Origin: a bacterium | GTDB taxonomy: Bacteria; Bacillota; Bacilli; Lactobacillales; Streptococcaceae | DNA: 64,000 bases | Direction of reading: 5' to 3' | Assembly (NCBI GenBank): GCA_905221545.1 | Contig: CAJNDO010000006.1 | Location: 1 to 64,000, forward strand | Notes under the pieces: model-generated | The model's database searches: none | What the model saw: only the letters and a program-made list of their open reading frames with translations | Told to the model about the DNA's origin: nothing | Shown here: positions 1 through 11,735 of the stretch, piece after piece | Layout: each line of letters opens with the position of its first letter | How positions within the stretch are numbered: the first letter of the stretch is position 1 | Position numbers and translations under genes: made by a program

Positions 1-4
1 CATC

Positions 5-34
5 AAAAAAGAAAGGACGAAATTTGTCCTTTCT
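5..34 (-). terminator. Intrinsic terminator-like hairpin
   Basis: Nine-base stem arms AGAAAGGAC (10-18) and GTCCTTTCT (26-34) with a 7-nt loop. On the minus strand the stem is followed by a run of T. It lies beyond the tsaD terminator, so it may be a second terminator or belong to the gene off the left edge. Confidence 0.6.
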
Positions 35-75
35 CGAGCTTAGCTTTTCTTCAACCCACTACAGTTGACAAAGAG

Positions 76-109
76 CCAAAAAAGTCTGCTGATTGTAATC
101 AGACAGACT
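76..109 (-). terminator. Terminator of the tsaB-rimI-tsaD operon
   Basis: Just after the tsaD stop codon the minus strand folds into AGTCTG-x-CTGATT / AATCAG-x-AGACT (83-109) followed by seven T residues (76-82). This is a classic rho-independent terminator. Confidence 0.85.
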
Positions 110-114
110 CCATT

Positions 115-1125
115 TTATTCCATGGTATCAAAAGCGAGACTTGGTTTGGCATTGAGGTCCAAGTTTGCAAAGTTTTCTTTGTTCCACTCGCTGACACTGG
201 CATAGGCAATCATTCCTGCATTGTCTCCGCAAAGACGCAGAGGTGGGATGATAACCTTGACATATGTGATTTCGGCCACTAGGCGTTCTCTGAGGCCTTT
301 ATTGGCTGCCACACCACCTGCCACGACAAGGATCTTAACAGGGTATTTCTCCAAAGCCTTCTTGGTTTTAGCCATAAGAATATCCAAGACAGCTGCTTGG
401 AAGGAAGTACACAAGTCCTCTGTGGACAAGCTTTCTCCCTTTTGCTCGGCATTGTGGTGAAGATTGATAAAGGCAGATTTCAAACCTGAGAATGAAAACT
501 CCAGATTATCTTCCTTAATCATGGCACGAGGGAAGTCATAAATATCCTGTCCCTGATGAGCTAGCTCATCAATCTCACGACCTGCAGGATAGGTCAAGCC
601 CATGACACGGCCGACCTTATCATAAGCCTCACCAACCGCGTCATCTCGCGTTTCCCCAACAATCTTGTAATCTCCAGCCTCGGAAACATAGACCAACTCT
701 GTGTGCCCACCACTTACTAAAAGTGCTAACAAGGGAAACTCCAAAGGCTCCACGCTCTGAGCTGCCATGAGGTGGCCAGCCATGTGGTTAACAGGAATCA
801 GCGGAAGTCCATGTGCCCAAGCAAAGGCCTTAGCAGCTGACAAACCAACTAGTAAGGCTCCAACTAAGCCCGGTCCATAGGTGACTGCAACAGCTGTCAC
901 GTCCTCTTCCGTAATCCCTGCTTCTGCTAGCGCCTCCTCTATACAGGCTGTAATGACCTCTACATGGTGACGACTAGCTACTTCTGGCACTACGCCCCCA
1001 AAACGTTTGTGACTCTCAATTTGACTAGCAATGACATTGGACAAGAGCTCATCATCATTTTTCAAAACGGCGACACTGGTCTCATCACAGGATGTCTCAA
1101 ATGCTAAAATATATCTATCCTTCAT
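115..1125 (-). CDS. tsaD: tRNA threonylcarbamoyladenosine transferase TsaD
   Basis: 336 aa, the usual bacterial length for TsaD (Gcp/Kae1 family). The protein opens with the ASKHA-type segment [12 protein letters not shown] and carries the metal-binding HMAGH motif near residues 114-118 and SFSGLKSAF near 210. With TsaB it transfers the threonylcarbamoyl group to A37 of tRNAs that read ANN codons. Its start overlaps the 3' end of rimI by 11 bases, so tsaB, rimI and tsaD (transcribed in that order) form one tightly packed operon ending at the hairpin at 76-109. Family and function are established knowledge; operon structure is inferred from the overlaps. Confidence 0.97.
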   Translation of the reverse strand: MKDRYILAFETSCDETSVAVLKNDDELLSNVIASQIESHKRFGGVVPEVASRHHVEVITACIEEALAEAGITEEDVTAVAVTYGPGLVGALLVGLSAAKAFAWAHGLPLIPVNHMAGHLMAAQSVEPLEFPLLALLVSGGHTELVYVSEAGDYKIVGETRDDAVGEAYDKVGRVMGLTYPAGREIDELAHQGQDIYDFPRAMIKEDNLEFSFSGLKSAFINLHHNAEQKGESLSTEDLCTSFQAAVLDILMAKTKKALEKYPVKILVVAGGVAANKGLRERLVAEITYVKVIIPPLRLCGDNAGMIAYASVSEWNKENFANLDLNAKPSLAFDTME

Positions 1126-1552
1126 CTATTTCTCTCTTCATGATGATGGCGTCCTCGACTGGGTCATGGTAGTAGGCCTTTCGCTCAGCGATGACTGCCA
1201 TCTTTTCTTTCTTGTAAAATGCTTGCGCTCGGTGATTTGACTTTCTGACTTCGAGGAAAATCTCCTTATCTGCCGGCAATTGAGCAAACAAGGCCGAGGC
1301 AATTCCCTGACCCTGATAGGCTCCTTTGACAGCGATTTGCAGGACTTCTGCTTCAAAGAGATTCTCCTGAACAGCTAGAAAGCCAATCACTTCTGTCCCA
1401 TCATAAGCCAGAGCGTACCAAGTCTGGTCTTGGGACAGGTCTGCTTGGATTTGTTCCAGCGTCCAAGGACTAACTGGGTAAACAGCTGCCATGACAGCGT
1501 AGATGGCTTGAGCCAAGTCAGGCTGTCCTTGGATTCGTTTTATTTCTATCAT
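1115..1552 (-). CDS. rimI: Ribosomal-protein-S18-alanine N-acetyltransferase RimI
   Basis: 145 aa GNAT-fold acetyltransferase. The acetyl-CoA binding loop is visible as [11 protein letters not shown] around residues 84-94, followed by the usual [14 protein letters not shown] segment. Placement between tsaB and tsaD, overlapping both (4 bases with tsaB, 11 with tsaD), is the standard Firmicutes arrangement. RimI in other bacteria acetylates the N-terminus of ribosomal protein S18; the exact substrate here is inferred from family and context. Confidence 0.93.
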   Translation of the reverse strand: MIEIKRIQGQPDLAQAIYAVMAAVYPVSPWTLEQIQADLSQDQTWYALAYDGTEVIGFLAVQENLFEAEVLQIAVKGAYQGQGIASALFAQLPADKEIFLEVRKSNHRAQAFYKKEKMAVIAERKAYYHDPVEDAIIMKREIDEG

Positions 1553-2232
1553 AGGCGTTTAATGTAAGACTCGCCAGATTCAGTGTGGTTCTTGAGCCAG
1601 TTTTCCTCAGCCTCGACTCGTTTGAGGTAATTCGGCACAAAGTCATGCAAGGAGTCTGCTTCCTTATCCCAGGCCAAAAGAGCAAGATTGGCTGCATTGG
1701 GCAAGGTTTCTTTGAAATTAGTCCTTGGCAAATGTTCTTGAATCTGCTCAACAAAGGGGCCAACTTCTCCGACAAAGGTTACCTGACTAGCACCCTTGAT
1801 TAGCTCGATGACTCGCTCAAAAGGCAGGTGCGCTTCTGGCATGACAGGTTTGGCATTTTCATAAAATCCTGCATAAACATTGTTACGACGCGCGTCCATC
1901 AAAGGAACGAATAAGCCCTCTTGCTGGTATGGCACCAGAGCTAAGAGGCTAGACATGCCAACCAACTCGATGTTCAGAGTATGAGCCAGGGTCTTGGCAG
2001 TTGCTACCGCAATTCGCAAACCTGTGTAGCTACCTGGCCCTTCTGCTACCACGATTCGATCCAAATCCTTGGGCGTCCAGTCCAAACTCGCCATCAAAAA
2101 ATCGATGGCAGGCATGAGGGTAATACTGTGATTTTTCTTAATATTAATCGTCGTCTCGGCAAGAATTTGCTTGTCCTCTAAAATAGCGAGAGAAAGAGCC
2201 TTACTGGACGTATCAAAAGCTAATACTTTCAT
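1549..2232 (-). CDS. tsaB: tRNA threonylcarbamoyladenosine complex dimerisation subunit TsaB
   Basis: 227 aa. The N-terminus MKVLAFDTSSKALSLAI and the segment VAEGPGSYTGLRIAVATAKTL are typical of TsaB (YeaZ), the non-catalytic TsaD paralogue that nucleates the t6A complex. First gene of the tsaB-rimI-tsaD operon; the stop codon overlaps the rimI start by 4 bases. The hairpin at 2309-2332 separates it from the small membrane-protein gene upstream. Confidence 0.95.
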   Translation of the reverse strand: MKVLAFDTSSKALSLAILEDKQILAETTINIKKNHSITLMPAIDFLMASLDWTPKDLDRIVVAEGPGSYTGLRIAVATAKTLAHTLNIELVGMSSLLALVPYQQEGLFVPLMDARRNNVYAGFYENAKPVMPEAHLPFERVIELIKGASQVTFVGEVGPFVEQIQEHLPRTNFKETLPNAANLALLAWDKEADSLHDFVPNYLKRVEAEENWLKNHTESGESYIKRL

Positions 2233-2308
2233 AACACATTCCTATCTTTTTGTCTGCTTACTATTATACTACAAAAGCTGGCACATGGGAATTTTCTTTA
2301 CCCCAAAC

Positions 2309-2332
2309 AAAAAGCCCCTGCATGGGCAGGGC
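2309..2332 (-). terminator. Terminator after the 71-aa membrane protein gene
   Basis: On the minus strand GCCCTGC-CCAT-GCAGGGGC is followed by TTTTTG. It lies directly behind the stop codon at 2335 and ahead of tsaB. Confidence 0.8.
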
Positions 2333-2334
2333 AT

Positions 2335-2550
2335 CTAAGCATTTAATCCAAAGTAAAATACAAACCAAACTACATAGGTTACAAGGAGGAGAAAAAGCGA
2401 GTAGAGAGTCACAAAAGTAATTTTCCACAAGAACTTAGTTTGTCGTTGTTCCAGTTTTGTAAACAGAAGATTCCCTCCATAAACACAAGCAACAAAAACG
2501 ATGAAAGCTACCAAGCGAACTCCGATAGCAAAAGCAAATAAACTATTCAT
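2335..2550 (-). CDS. Small two-helix membrane protein, unknown function
   Basis: 71 aa with two hydrophobic segments (about residues 3-28 and 43-68) split by a charged loop containing KLEQRQTK. An excellent ribosome binding site, AAGGAGG, lies 7 bases before the ATG, and a strong terminator follows the stop, so it is very likely a real single-gene unit. I do not recognise a named family. It is divergent from the rpoY promoter region. Confidence 0.75.
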   Translation of the reverse strand: MNSLFAFAIGVRLVAFIVFVACVYGGNLLFTKLEQRQTKFLWKITFVTLYSLFLLLVTYVVWFVFYFGLNA

Positions 2551-2690
2551 AGGGCAACCTCCTTGACTTAAAATCTATATGGAATTATGACAAGCGATAA
2601 ATTTCACTTCCATTATCAATATAGCACATTTTCTTTATTTTTGCAAGCGTTTACCAAAGAAATCGTCCCCTGACTTTCTCGTTTCTGTCT

Positions 2691-2719
2691 TTTACTAATT
2701 TTTCATTTTGTGGTATAAT
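2691..2719 (+). promoter_or_regulatory. Promoter of rpoY-rnjA
   Basis: TTTACT (2691-2696), 17-base spacer, then TATAAT (2714-2719) with an extended -10 TG dinucleotide. The transcript would have a leader of about 100 nt before rpoY, in which AGGTCA (about 2741) and TGACCT (about 2807) could pair. Confidence 0.75.
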
Positions 2720-2829
2720 TGAAATAATTGTAACGAATCAAGGTCAATCTAGACACAAAATGGAATGAAATCAAGCAAATCTATGCTAAAAGTTTGGAAT
2801 AAGCTGACCTGTAAATAGAAAGGAACTAT

Positions 2830-3063
2830 ATGATTTACAAAGTTTTTTATCAAGAAACAAAAGAACGTAGCCCACGTCGTGAAACAACACGCGCACTTTA
2901 CCTAGACATCGATGCTAGCTCAGAACTTGAGGGTCGTATCGCTGCTCGCCAACTTGTCGAAGAAAATCGCCCAGAGTACAATATCGAGTATATCGAACTC
3001 TTGTCTGACAAATTGCTAGATTACGAAAAAGAAACTGGCGCCTTCGAAATTACGGAGTTCTAA
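2830..3063 (+). CDS. rpoY: RNA polymerase epsilon subunit RpoY
   Basis: 77 aa, matching the size of the RpoY family (DUF1447, YkzG). It begins [18 protein letters not shown] and includes the conserved RTLY-like segment RALYLDIDA. RpoY is a small accessory subunit of Firmicutes RNA polymerase. It sits immediately before rnjA with only one base between stop and next ATG, the conserved rpoY-rnjA arrangement. The ribosome binding site GAAAGGA precedes the start. Confidence 0.93.
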   Translation: MIYKVFYQETKERSPRRETTRALYLDIDASSELEGRIAARQLVEENRPEYNIEYIELLSDKLLDYEKETGAFEITEF

Positions 3064-3064
3064 T

Positions 3065-4744
3065 ATGGCCTATACTCTTAAACCTGAAGAAGTCGGCGTT
3101 TTTGCCATCGGTGGTCTGGGAGAAATCGGGAAAAACACATATGGGATTGAATACCAAGATGAGATTATTATCGTCGATGCTGGGATTAAATTCCCAGAAG
3201 ATGACTTGCTTGGTATCGACTATGTCATTCCTGATTACTCTTACATTGTGGACAATATCGACCGCGTCAAGGCTGTTTTGATTACACACGGACACGAGGA
3301 CCACATCGGTGGGATTCCATTCCTGCTCAAGCAAGCAAATGTCCCTATCTATGCTGGACCACTTGCCTTGGCTTTGATCCGTGGAAAACTCGAAGAACAC
3401 GGCCTCCTGCGCAACGCCAAACTTTACGAAATCAACCATAACACAGAGTTGACCTTTAAAAATCTCAAGGCAACTTTCTTTAGAACTACTCACTCTATTC
3501 CAGAGCCTTTGGGGATTGTCATTCATACTCCTCAAGGGAAAATTGTCTGTACGGGTGACTTCAAGTTTGACTTAACACCAGTTGGTGAACCAGCAGATTT
3601 GCACCGTATGGCTGCGCTTGGTGAAGAAGGTGTACTCTGTCTCCTGTCTGACTCGACAAATGCAGAAATTCCAACCTTTACCAACTCTGAAAAAGTCGTT
3701 GGTCAGTCCATCATGAAGATTATCCAAGGCATTGAAGGACGTATCATCTTTGCATCCTTTGCCTCAAATATCTTCCGTCTCCAGCAAGCGACAGAAGCCG
3801 CTGTTAAGACTGGACGCAAGATTGCGGTCTTTGGTCGCTCTATGGAAAAAGCCATTGTCAATGGAATCGAGCTTGGTTACATCAAAGCTCCTAAGGGAAC
3901 CTTTATCGAGCCAAATGAAATCAAAGATTACCCTGCAGGCGAGGTTCTGATCCTCTGTACAGGTAGTCAGGGCGAGCCGATGGCCGCCCTCTCTCGTATC
4001 GCCAACGGAACCCACCGTCAGGTGCAACTCCAACCAGGTGATACCGTTATCTTCTCTTCAAGTCCAATCCCTGGAAACACGACTAGCGTCAACAAGCTGA
4101 TTAACATCATTTCTGAAGCTGGTGTCGAAGTTATCCACGGTAAAGTGAACAATATCCATACATCTGGACACGGTGGTCAGCAAGAGCAAAAACTTATGCT
4201 CCGCTTGATTAAGCCAAAATACTTCATGCCTGTCCACGGTGAATACCGCATGCAAAAAGTCCACGCTGGACTAGCGGTAGATACTGGTGTCGAGAAGGAC
4301 AATATCTTTATCATGAGCAATGGTGATGTCCTTGCCCTTACTGCTGACTCAGCTCGTATCGCAGGCCATTTCAATGCCCAAGACATCTATGTCGATGGAA
4401 ATCGTATCGGTGAAATCGGTGCAGCTGTCCTCAAAGATCGTCGTGATTTATCTGAGGACGGTGTCGTTCTAGCAGTCGCAACCGTTGACTTCAAGTCGCA
4501 GATGATTCTGTCTGGTCCAGATATCCTCAGCCGAGGCTTTGTCTACATGCGTGAGTCTGGTGATTTGATTCGCCAAAGTCAACGCATCCTCTTCAATGCA
4601 ATTCGTATCGCACTGAAAAATAAGGACGCCAGCGTGCAATCTGTCAATGGTGCCATTGTCAACGCCATTCGACCATTCCTCTATGAAAATACAGAACGTG
4701 AACCGATTATCATCCCGATGATCCTCACACCAGATGAAGAATAA
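3065..4744 (+). CDS. rnjA: Ribonuclease J1
   Basis: 559 aa, the normal length for RNase J. The metallo-beta-lactamase zinc motif HGHEDHIGG is at residues 75-83, and further metal ligands occur in the CTGDFKFD and PVHGEYRM regions; a beta-CASP domain and C-terminal domain follow. RNase J1 combines endonuclease and 5'-3' exonuclease activity in mRNA decay and rRNA maturation. Cotranscribed with rpoY and followed by a clear terminator. Confidence 0.96.
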   Translation: MAYTLKPEEVGVFAIGGLGEIGKNTYGIEYQDEIIIVDAGIKFPEDDLLGIDYVIPDYSYIVDNIDRVKAVLITHGHEDHIGGIPFLLKQANVPIYAGPLALALIRGKLEEHGLLRNAKLYEINHNTELTFKNLKATFFRTTHSIPEPLGIVIHTPQGKIVCTGDFKFDLTPVGEPADLHRMAALGEEGVLCLLSDSTNAEIPTFTNSEKVVGQSIMKIIQGIEGRIIFASFASNIFRLQQATEAAVKTGRKIAVFGRSMEKAIVNGIELGYIKAPKGTFIEPNEIKDYPAGEVLILCTGSQGEPMAALSRIANGTHRQVQLQPGDTVIFSSSPIPGNTTSVNKLINIISEAGVEVIHGKVNNIHTSGHGGQQEQKLMLRLIKPKYFMPVHGEYRMQKVHAGLAVDTGVEKDNIFIMSNGDVLALTADSARIAGHFNAQDIYVDGNRIGEIGAAVLKDRRDLSEDGVVLAVATVDFKSQMILSGPDILSRGFVYMRESGDLIRQSQRILFNAIRIALKNKDASVQSVNGAIVNAIRPFLYENTEREPIIIPMILTPDEE

Positions 4745-4752
4745 ATCAACAA

Positions 4753-4780
4753 AACAGCCCCGTCCTCGGAGCTGTTTTTT
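4753..4780 (+). terminator. Terminator of rpoY-rnjA
   Basis: AACAGC-CCCG-tcct-CGGA-GCTGTT followed by TTTT, 9 bases after the rnjA stop codon. Confidence 0.85.
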
Positions 4781-4797
4781 CTATGCTTTCTTTGAGA

Positions 4798-4910
4798 TTG
4801 AAACTCAATAAAAATCGAAATCAGACTAGAAGGCTAGGCGAAAGCATAACTTAAGTTAGGTGAGCCGAAGCCGACGACGTATCATTTTGATTTTTGAAGA
4901 GTTTTAGAAA
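4798..4910 (-). repeat. Degenerate BOX-like repeat overlapping the end of mnmG
   Basis: Read on the minus strand it starts with a boxA-like ACTCTTCAAAAATCAAAAT and ends with a boxC-like GATTTTTATTGAGTTTCA; the middle (ACGTCGTCGGCTTC, CTAGCCTTCTAG) also resembles BOX modules of pneumococcus and relatives. The boxA-like end coincides with the last codons of mnmG (stop at 4882-4884). Assignment is from memory of the BOX consensus and the copy is diverged. Confidence 0.55.
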
Positions 4911-6795
4911 TACTACGATTTTTACCTTCCAAATACACCATCAAAATAGAAATATCTGCTGGATTTACTCCCGAAATACGGCTGGCTTGGCCGATGGTTT
5001 CTGGATTGATGAGCTTGAATTTCTGACGGGCTTCGGTTGCGATAGAATCAATGTCGTCCCAGTCAATATTTGCTGGAATACGTTTTTCTTCCATGCGTTT
5101 CATCTTGGCAACCTGATCCATGGCTTTGGAAATATAGCCTTCGTACTTGATTTCTGTTTCAATCAATTCGATAATCTTGTCATCCAAGTCCTCAGCAGCT
5201 GGTCCGATGAAGGCCACCACATCTTGGTAAGAAACTTCTGGACGGCGAAGGAATTCCTTAGCTGTCACGGCATCTGTCAATGGCTTGAAGCCCATCTCCT
5301 CAACCTTAGCATTGGTTTCCTTGACTGGCTTGAGTTTGATGCTGTCTAGGCGTTTCATCTCATTTTCAAATTGATTTTTCTTGATTTCAAAGCGAGCCCA
5401 GCGTTCATCATCCACAAGTCCAATCTCGCGTCCCATCTCAGTCAAACGCATATCGGCATTGTCATGACGGAGAATGAGACGGTATTCAGCACGACTGGTC
5501 AAGAGACGGTAAGGTTCAATAGTTCCCTTGGTCACCAAGTCATCAATCATCACCCCGATATAACCATCACTGCGCTTCAAAATCAATTCAGGCTTGCCTT
5601 GGATTTTCAGAGCCGCATTGATACCCGCGATAATCCCTTGGCCAGCAGCTTCTTCGTAACCTGACGTTCCATTTGTCTGACCAGCAGTGAAAAGTCCTGA
5701 GATTTTCTTGGTTTCCAGAGTCGCACGCAACTGGTGAGGCAAGACCATGTCATACTCGATAGCATAACCTGTTCGCATCATTTCAGCATTTTCCAATCCT
5801 TTGATGGAATGGACCAAGTCACGTTGGACATCCTCAGGCAGACTGGTTGAAAGACCTTGGACATAGACTTCCTCTGTATTGCGCCCTTCTGGCTCAAGGA
5901 AGAGTTGGTGGCGCTCCTTGTCCGCAAAGCGCACAATCTTGTCCTCAATCGACGGACAGTAACGAGGACCCACTCCCTTGACCACACCTGTAAACATAGG
6001 CGCACGGTGGAGGTTGTTTTGGATAATCTCATGACTGGTACCGTTGGTGTAGGTCAACCAGCATGGAACCTGATCCTTGACATAGTCCTCATCACGTGAA
6101 GTATATGAGAAGTGATTAGGCGCTTCGTCCCCTGGCTGAATCTCTGTCACATCATAATTGATAGAAGAAGCCTTGACACGTGGAGGCGTCCCTGTCTTGA
6201 AACGACCGATTTCGAGGCCCAATTCCTTGAGGTTATCAGCTAGGTTAATCGAAGCTAGGCTGTGGTTAGGTCCTGATGAGTACTTGAGGTCTCCGATGAT
6301 GATTTCCCCACGGAGAGCAGTCCCTGTCGTCACGATAACAGCCTTAGCAGCATATTCTTGATGGGTCGCTGTACGCACACCGACAACCTTGCCATCTTCC
6401 ACCAAAATCTCATCAATCATGGTTTGACGAAGGGTCAGATTTTCTTGATTTTCAACCGTCTTGCGCATCTCCTTAGAGTAAAGTTCCTTATCAGCCTGCG
6501 CACGAAGGGCACGAACAGCTGGTCCCTTCCCTGTGTTGAGCATCTTCATCTGGATGTAAGTCTTGTCAATGGTTTTGGCCATCTCGCCACCGAGGGCATC
6601 GACTTCACGCACAACAATCCCCTTGGCAGAACCACCGATAGAGGGATTACAAGGCATGAAAGCCAGCATTTCAATGTTGATGGTCGCAAGCAAGACCTTA
6701 CAGCCCATACGGCTGGCAGCCAAGGAAGCCTCAACCCCAGCGTGTCCCGCACCAATTACAATAATATCGTATTCTTCAGTAAAATTATATGTCAT
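4882..6795 (-). CDS. mnmG: tRNA uridine-5-carboxymethylaminomethyl(34) synthesis enzyme MnmG
   Basis: 637 aa. The FAD-binding glycine motif [13 protein letters not shown] starts at residue 12 and the conserved [15 protein letters not shown] segment is present, as expected for MnmG (GidA). With MnmE it installs the cmnm5 group on U34 of tRNAs. Its start overlaps the upstream Nudix gene by 11 bases. mnmA, which adds sulfur to the same U34 base, lies about 1 kb upstream on the same strand. The last residues (TLQKSK) fall in a BOX-like sequence. Confidence 0.96.
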   Translation of the reverse strand: MTYNFTEEYDIIVIGAGHAGVEASLAASRMGCKVLLATINIEMLAFMPCNPSIGGSAKGIVVREVDALGGEMAKTIDKTYIQMKMLNTGKGPAVRALRAQADKELYSKEMRKTVENQENLTLRQTMIDEILVEDGKVVGVRTATHQEYAAKAVIVTTGTALRGEIIIGDLKYSSGPNHSLASINLADNLKELGLEIGRFKTGTPPRVKASSINYDVTEIQPGDEAPNHFSYTSRDEDYVKDQVPCWLTYTNGTSHEIIQNNLHRAPMFTGVVKGVGPRYCPSIEDKIVRFADKERHQLFLEPEGRNTEEVYVQGLSTSLPEDVQRDLVHSIKGLENAEMMRTGYAIEYDMVLPHQLRATLETKKISGLFTAGQTNGTSGYEEAAGQGIIAGINAALKIQGKPELILKRSDGYIGVMIDDLVTKGTIEPYRLLTSRAEYRLILRHDNADMRLTEMGREIGLVDDERWARFEIKKNQFENEMKRLDSIKLKPVKETNAKVEEMGFKPLTDAVTAKEFLRRPEVSYQDVVAFIGPAAEDLDDKIIELIETEIKYEGYISKAMDQVAKMKRMEEKRIPANIDWDDIDSIATEARQKFKLINPETIGQASRISGVNPADISILMVYLEGKNRSISKTLQKSK

Positions 6796-7216
6796 TTCTT
6801 AACCTTTCAAAAATTTCTCGTAAATAAGGAACTAACTTCTCCTCCTTTAGAGCTTGAGCCATAGTAACCCATTTAAAGTGCGTATGCTCTTCAGGATCTA
6901 ATCTGATAATTGGCTTCTCCCCAACCCACTCTGCTTTATAAACTAATCGAGTAAAGACAGTATCCTTAGAAGTATCCAGTTGACTATCTTCGTGAAGAAG
7001 CCTGAGCGAACTGCTGTCTAGCCTAACTCCCGCTTCTTCAACACATTCTCTAAGAGCTCCATCTCGCGGAAGTTCACCCTTTTCAACCCCGCCACCAGGA
7101 ATATCCCAGTAAGTTGGATAAACGTTGGGTTGTCCTCTTTTAATTTCCGAACGCTGAATGAGCAAATAATCATCACCACTATGAATAAGCACATGGGCAA
7201 TAAGCTTAACCATCAT
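6785..7216 (-). CDS. Nudix hydrolase (MutT-like)
   Basis: 143 aa. The Nudix box is complete: [18 protein letters not shown] then VEEAGV, with the REXXEEXG core around residues 56-64. Substrate is unknown; family members hydrolyse nucleoside diphosphates linked to another moiety. Two adjacent ATG codons (7216 and 7213) follow an AGGAGAG site, and either could be the start. It overlaps mnmG by 11 bases and sits 8 bases after another Nudix gene. Confidence 0.88.
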   Translation of the reverse strand: MMVKLIAHVLIHSGDDYLLIQRSEIKRGQPNVYPTYWDIPGGGVEKGELPRDGALRECVEEAGVRLDSSSLRLLHEDSQLDTSKDTVFTRLVYKAEWVGEKPIIRLDPEEHTHFKWVTMAQALKEEKLVPYLREIFERLRNDI

Positions 7217-7224
7217 TTTCTCTC

Positions 7225-7680
7225 CTATTCCTCAAGATGAATGTGTCTTAGTTGGCCGTCCCATTCTGGTAGGGCTGTTTTCAAAAAGGTTGGAACTAGC
7301 TGGATATTCTGGAGCTGACCCAAATCAATCCACTCACAGGGCTGCGATTTTTCATCTTCCTGCATGGTCAATGGGGCTTCCTCAAGTAAGTCCACCAAAT
7401 AATGAAATTCGATATTGTGATAGGAAACACCGTCTTGTTCAAAACGATTTTCAACTACGAAAGCTAGCTGTCCAGCTTGAGCTCGGACACCTAACTCTTC
7501 CCTCACTTCACGGACTACCGCGTCTTCCGTGCTTTCATTGACTTGAATCGCACCGCCAATAGTGTAATACTTGTCCTTGTCTTTGGTGACTAGAAGCTTG
7601 CGATTTTGGAGAATCAAGGCTGTCGCCCGAACACCAAAAACCGTATTTCCTACTTTTGTCCGAAAGTCTTGCTGAGTCAT
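7225..7680 (-). CDS. Nudix hydrolase (MutT-like)
   Basis: 151 aa from the ATG at 7680 (MTQQDFRTK), chosen because a GAGGAAAGGAC ribosome binding site lies just upstream. The Nudix box reads GGAIQVNESTEDAVVREVREELGV across two pieces with all catalytic acidic residues. Substrate unknown. It is followed after 8 bases by a second Nudix gene and then mnmG, so all three are probably cotranscribed; the two Nudix proteins are only distantly alike and not a recent duplication. Confidence 0.88.
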   Translation of the reverse strand: MTQQDFRTKVGNTVFGVRATALILQNRKLLVTKDKDKYYTIGGAIQVNESTEDAVVREVREELGVRAQAGQLAFVVENRFEQDGVSYHNIEFHYLVDLLEEAPLTMQEDEKSQPCEWIDLGQLQNIQLVPTFLKTALPEWDGQLRHIHLEE

Positions 7681-7820
7681 TTTTGTCCTTTCCTCTAAAC
7701 GACACAAAAACAGTCAAAACTCCAAAGAAGTGCAGGACAAAAAAGCCTGCAACATCCATGAGCTTTGACCATCATTTCTATTGCTTTTATTATTGTAGCA
7801 AATTGAGAAAATTTGTCAAT

Positions 7821-9020
<1,200 letters not shown>

Positions 9021-9055
9021 TCATTATAACATGCTTGATTAGAGAAGACAAGAAA

Positions 9056-9080
9056 GAGGCTGATAAATCATCTCAGCCTC
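9056..9080 (-). terminator. Terminator downstream of argH
   Basis: GAGGCTGA (9056-9063) pairs with TCAGCCTC (9073-9080). On the minus strand TTTCTTGTC follows. It closes the arginine operon and could also act on the opposite strand. Confidence 0.75.
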
Positions 9081-9102
9081 TCTTTCTTACTTTGCAAACG
9101 AA

Positions 9103-10494
9103 TCAATTTTTCCTTTTAAGTTCTTTCTTAGCTTGTTCTATCTGGTATTTCACTTGGTCAAATCCTGTACCTCCCAAGGAATTTCGTCTTTGAACAGCAG
9201 TTTTAGGTTGCAAGTAGACATAGATATCCTCGGCAATGAGGGAATGATAGGTTTGTAATTCCTCCAAAGTCCAATCTTGAATATTTTTAGCAGACTTAAT
9301 AGAGTCTAGCACTAATCTTCCCACAACCTCATGAGCTTCTCTAAATGGCAAGCCTTTCCCTGCCAAATAATCTGCTAACTCAGTTGCATTTGAAAAGTCC
9401 TTCTCTGTAGACTCTTGCATTTTTTCCTTGTTTACCTGCAAGCTAGATAACATACCTGCCAATACATCGAGGGAATTTAAAATCGTTTCGACCGTGTCAA
9501 ACATCCCTTCCTTATCCTCTTGCAAATCCTTATTATAAGCTAAAGGCAAGGACTTCATGACTGTCAATAGTCCAAACAGATTCCCATAAACTCTACCAGT
9601 CTTTCCTCGAATCAACTCAGCCATATCTGGATTTTTCTTTTGGGGCATAATAGAGGAACCTGTTGTAAACGTATCTGACAAGGTAATGAATTGGTACTCA
9701 AAACTACACCAATTTATCATTTCTTCACAAAAACGGCTCATATGCATCATGAGTATGCTAGCATTGGATAGAAATTCTAAGATAAAATCGCGGTCACTAA
9801 CAGCATCCAAAGAATTTGTATAAGGTTGCTTAAACTCCAGCAAATCGCTAGACAATTGGCGATCAATGGGGAAAGTCGTTCCTGCCAAAGCTGCCGCACC
9901 TAGAGGGCATAGGTCTGTATGCTGCTGGTTAAATTCAAAACGTTCACTGTCTCTTTGAAACATGTTGTAGTAAGCCATCAGATGGTGGGCAAAACTAATA
10001 GGCTGGGCATGTTGCAGATGAGTATAGCCCGGCATGATCGTCTCCACATGATTTTCCGCCAAATCTAATAAAATACCCTTGAGATGAGCCAGTTTATCTA
10101 GGACATGACCTAGTTGGTCCTTGAGATACAAGTGCATATCTGTCGCAACTTGGTCATTTCGAGAACGAGCTGTATGTAATTTCCCTGCAAGAGGACCAAT
10201 TTTTTCTGTCAGCAATACTTCCATATTCATATGAATATCTTCATTTGCGATATCAAAATCAAGTTGACCTGCCTCTAGCTCTTCTAAGAGCTCTTTCAAG
10301 CCTGCTTGGATCTTTTCTGACTCCTCCAAACTCAAAATGCCCGTCTGGCCCAACATCTGAACGTGGGCTAAGGAACCAATCAAATCAAATTTAGCTAATT
10401 TTTGGTCAAAAGATATACTCGCACCAAAGCGCTCTACCCAGTCTTCGACAGTACCTTCAAAGCGACCACCCCATAATTTTGTATTCTTAGCCAT
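9103..10494 (-). CDS. argH: Argininosuccinate lyase
   Basis: 463 aa, typical length for the fumarase/aspartase superfamily member ArgH. The superfamily signature [12 protein letters not shown] is intact, as are [12 protein letters not shown] and [16 protein letters not shown] segments ([12 protein letters not shown]). It cleaves argininosuccinate to arginine and fumarate, the last step of arginine synthesis. It lies 28 bases after argG and ends at a terminator, so it is the last gene of the arginine operon. Confidence 0.97.
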   Translation of the reverse strand: MAKNTKLWGGRFEGTVEDWVERFGASISFDQKLAKFDLIGSLAHVQMLGQTGILSLEESEKIQAGLKELLEELEAGQLDFDIANEDIHMNMEVLLTEKIGPLAGKLHTARSRNDQVATDMHLYLKDQLGHVLDKLAHLKGILLDLAENHVETIMPGYTHLQHAQPISFAHHLMAYYNMFQRDSERFEFNQQHTDLCPLGAAALAGTTFPIDRQLSSDLLEFKQPYTNSLDAVSDRDFILEFLSNASILMMHMSRFCEEMINWCSFEYQFITLSDTFTTGSSIMPQKKNPDMAELIRGKTGRVYGNLFGLLTVMKSLPLAYNKDLQEDKEGMFDTVETILNSLDVLAGMLSSLQVNKEKMQESTEKDFSNATELADYLAGKGLPFREAHEVVGRLVLDSIKSAKNIQDWTLEELQTYHSLIAEDIYVYLQPKTAVQRRNSLGGTGFDQVKYQIEQAKKELKRKN

Positions 10495-10522
10495 ATCACA
10501 TCCACCTCTCTAGTCAATCGCC

Positions 10523-11719
10523 CTATTTGGCGCTTTTTTGAACCTCAGAATGAACCTTGGTTGGAAGTCCCCACAACTTAATAAAGCCAACAGCTGCATC
10601 TTGGTCAAAGGTATCTGCACTAGTATACGTCGCCAAATTTTCATCGTAAAGTGAATTTGGTGATTTCCGAGCCACGACCTGAGCGCTTCCCTTATACAGT
10701 TTGACTTTTGCAGTCCCATTGACAACTTTTTGAGTCTCTTTAATATAAGCAATCAAGGCTTGTGTAGCCGGACTAAACCACAAAGCATTATAAATAAGAT
10801 TTGATAATTCATTTTCTATGATTGGTTTAAAATGAGCCACTTCTCTCACAAGCGTCAAATCCTCAATTTCCTTATGAGCTGTCAGCAGGGTCACTGCCCC
10901 TGGGCACTCATAGATTTCTCTTGATTTAATCCCCACCAAGCGATTTTCCACGTGGTCAATCCGTCCGACCCCATGTTTTCCAGCTATTTCATTGAGTTTT
11001 TGAATCAAATCTGCCAATTTTAGCCCTTCTCCATTGAGGGAAACTGGAACACCTTTACTAAACTCAATCTCAATGTATTCTGGCGTATCTGGAGCTTCCT
11101 CTGGAGAAGATGTAATACCAAAGGCTTCTTCTGGAGCCTGATTCCATGGGTTTTCCAAAATACCACACTCATTGGCACGTCCCCAAAGATTTTGGTCAAC
11201 AGAGTAAGGATTGTCAAGGTCAGCAGGAACAGGCACCCCATTTTCCTTAGCATAATGAATTTCTTCCTCCCGAGACCATTTCCATTCACGAACTGGCGCA
11301 ATCACTTTTAAATTGGGATCCAAGGCTGCAATGGATACTTCAAAACGTACTTGGTCATTCCCTTTACCGGTACAACCATGAGCAATTGTAGTCGCTCCGG
11401 TCTGATGCGCGATTTCAACCAATTTTTTAGAAATAAGAGGGCGGCTCAAGGCAGATACCAAGGGGTACTTTTGTTCATAGTAGGCATGTGACTGGAGAGC
11501 TACTAGCACATAATCTGTAGCAAATTCGTCCTTAACATCAATAACATAAGATTCGACTGCTCCAACCTTGAGAGCCTTATCATGGATGAAATCCAAGTCT
11601 TTCCCTTCACCCACATCCATACAAACTGCAACAACATCATAGTCTTTCTTTAGCCAGGTAATAGCAACTGATGTGTCCAAACCGCCAGAATAGGCCAAAA
11701 TTACTTTTTCTTTACTCAT
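10523..11719 (-). CDS. argG: Argininosuccinate synthase
   Basis: 398 aa from the ATG at 11719 ([17 protein letters not shown]). The ATP pyrophosphatase P-loop [15 protein letters not shown] is at residues 9-23. It joins citrulline and aspartate to argininosuccinate. No ornithine-to-citrulline genes are in the window, so citrulline would have to come from elsewhere. The gene is 16 bases after the binding-lipoprotein gene and precedes argH. Confidence 0.97.
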   Translation of the reverse strand: MSKEKVILAYSGGLDTSVAITWLKKDYDVVAVCMDVGEGKDLDFIHDKALKVGAVESYVIDVKDEFATDYVLVALQSHAYYEQKYPLVSALSRPLISKKLVEIAHQTGATTIAHGCTGKGNDQVRFEVSIAALDPNLKVIAPVREWKWSREEEIHYAKENGVPVPADLDNPYSVDQNLWGRANECGILENPWNQAPEEAFGITSSPEEAPDTPEYIEIEFSKGVPVSLNGEGLKLADLIQKLNEIAGKHGVGRIDHVENRLVGIKSREIYECPGAVTLLTAHKEIEDLTLVREVAHFKPIIENELSNLIYNALWFSPATQALIAYIKETQKVVNGTAKVKLYKGSAQVVARKSPNSLYDENLATYTSADTFDQDAAVGFIKLWGLPTKVHSEVQKSAK

Positions 11720-11735
11720 GTTCTTTTCCTTCTTT

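Noticed and set aside
7738-7765. Hairpin GCAGG/CCTGC between the Nudix gene and mnmA as terminator
   Set aside because: The stem is only five bases and no T-run follows on the minus strand; too weak to list.
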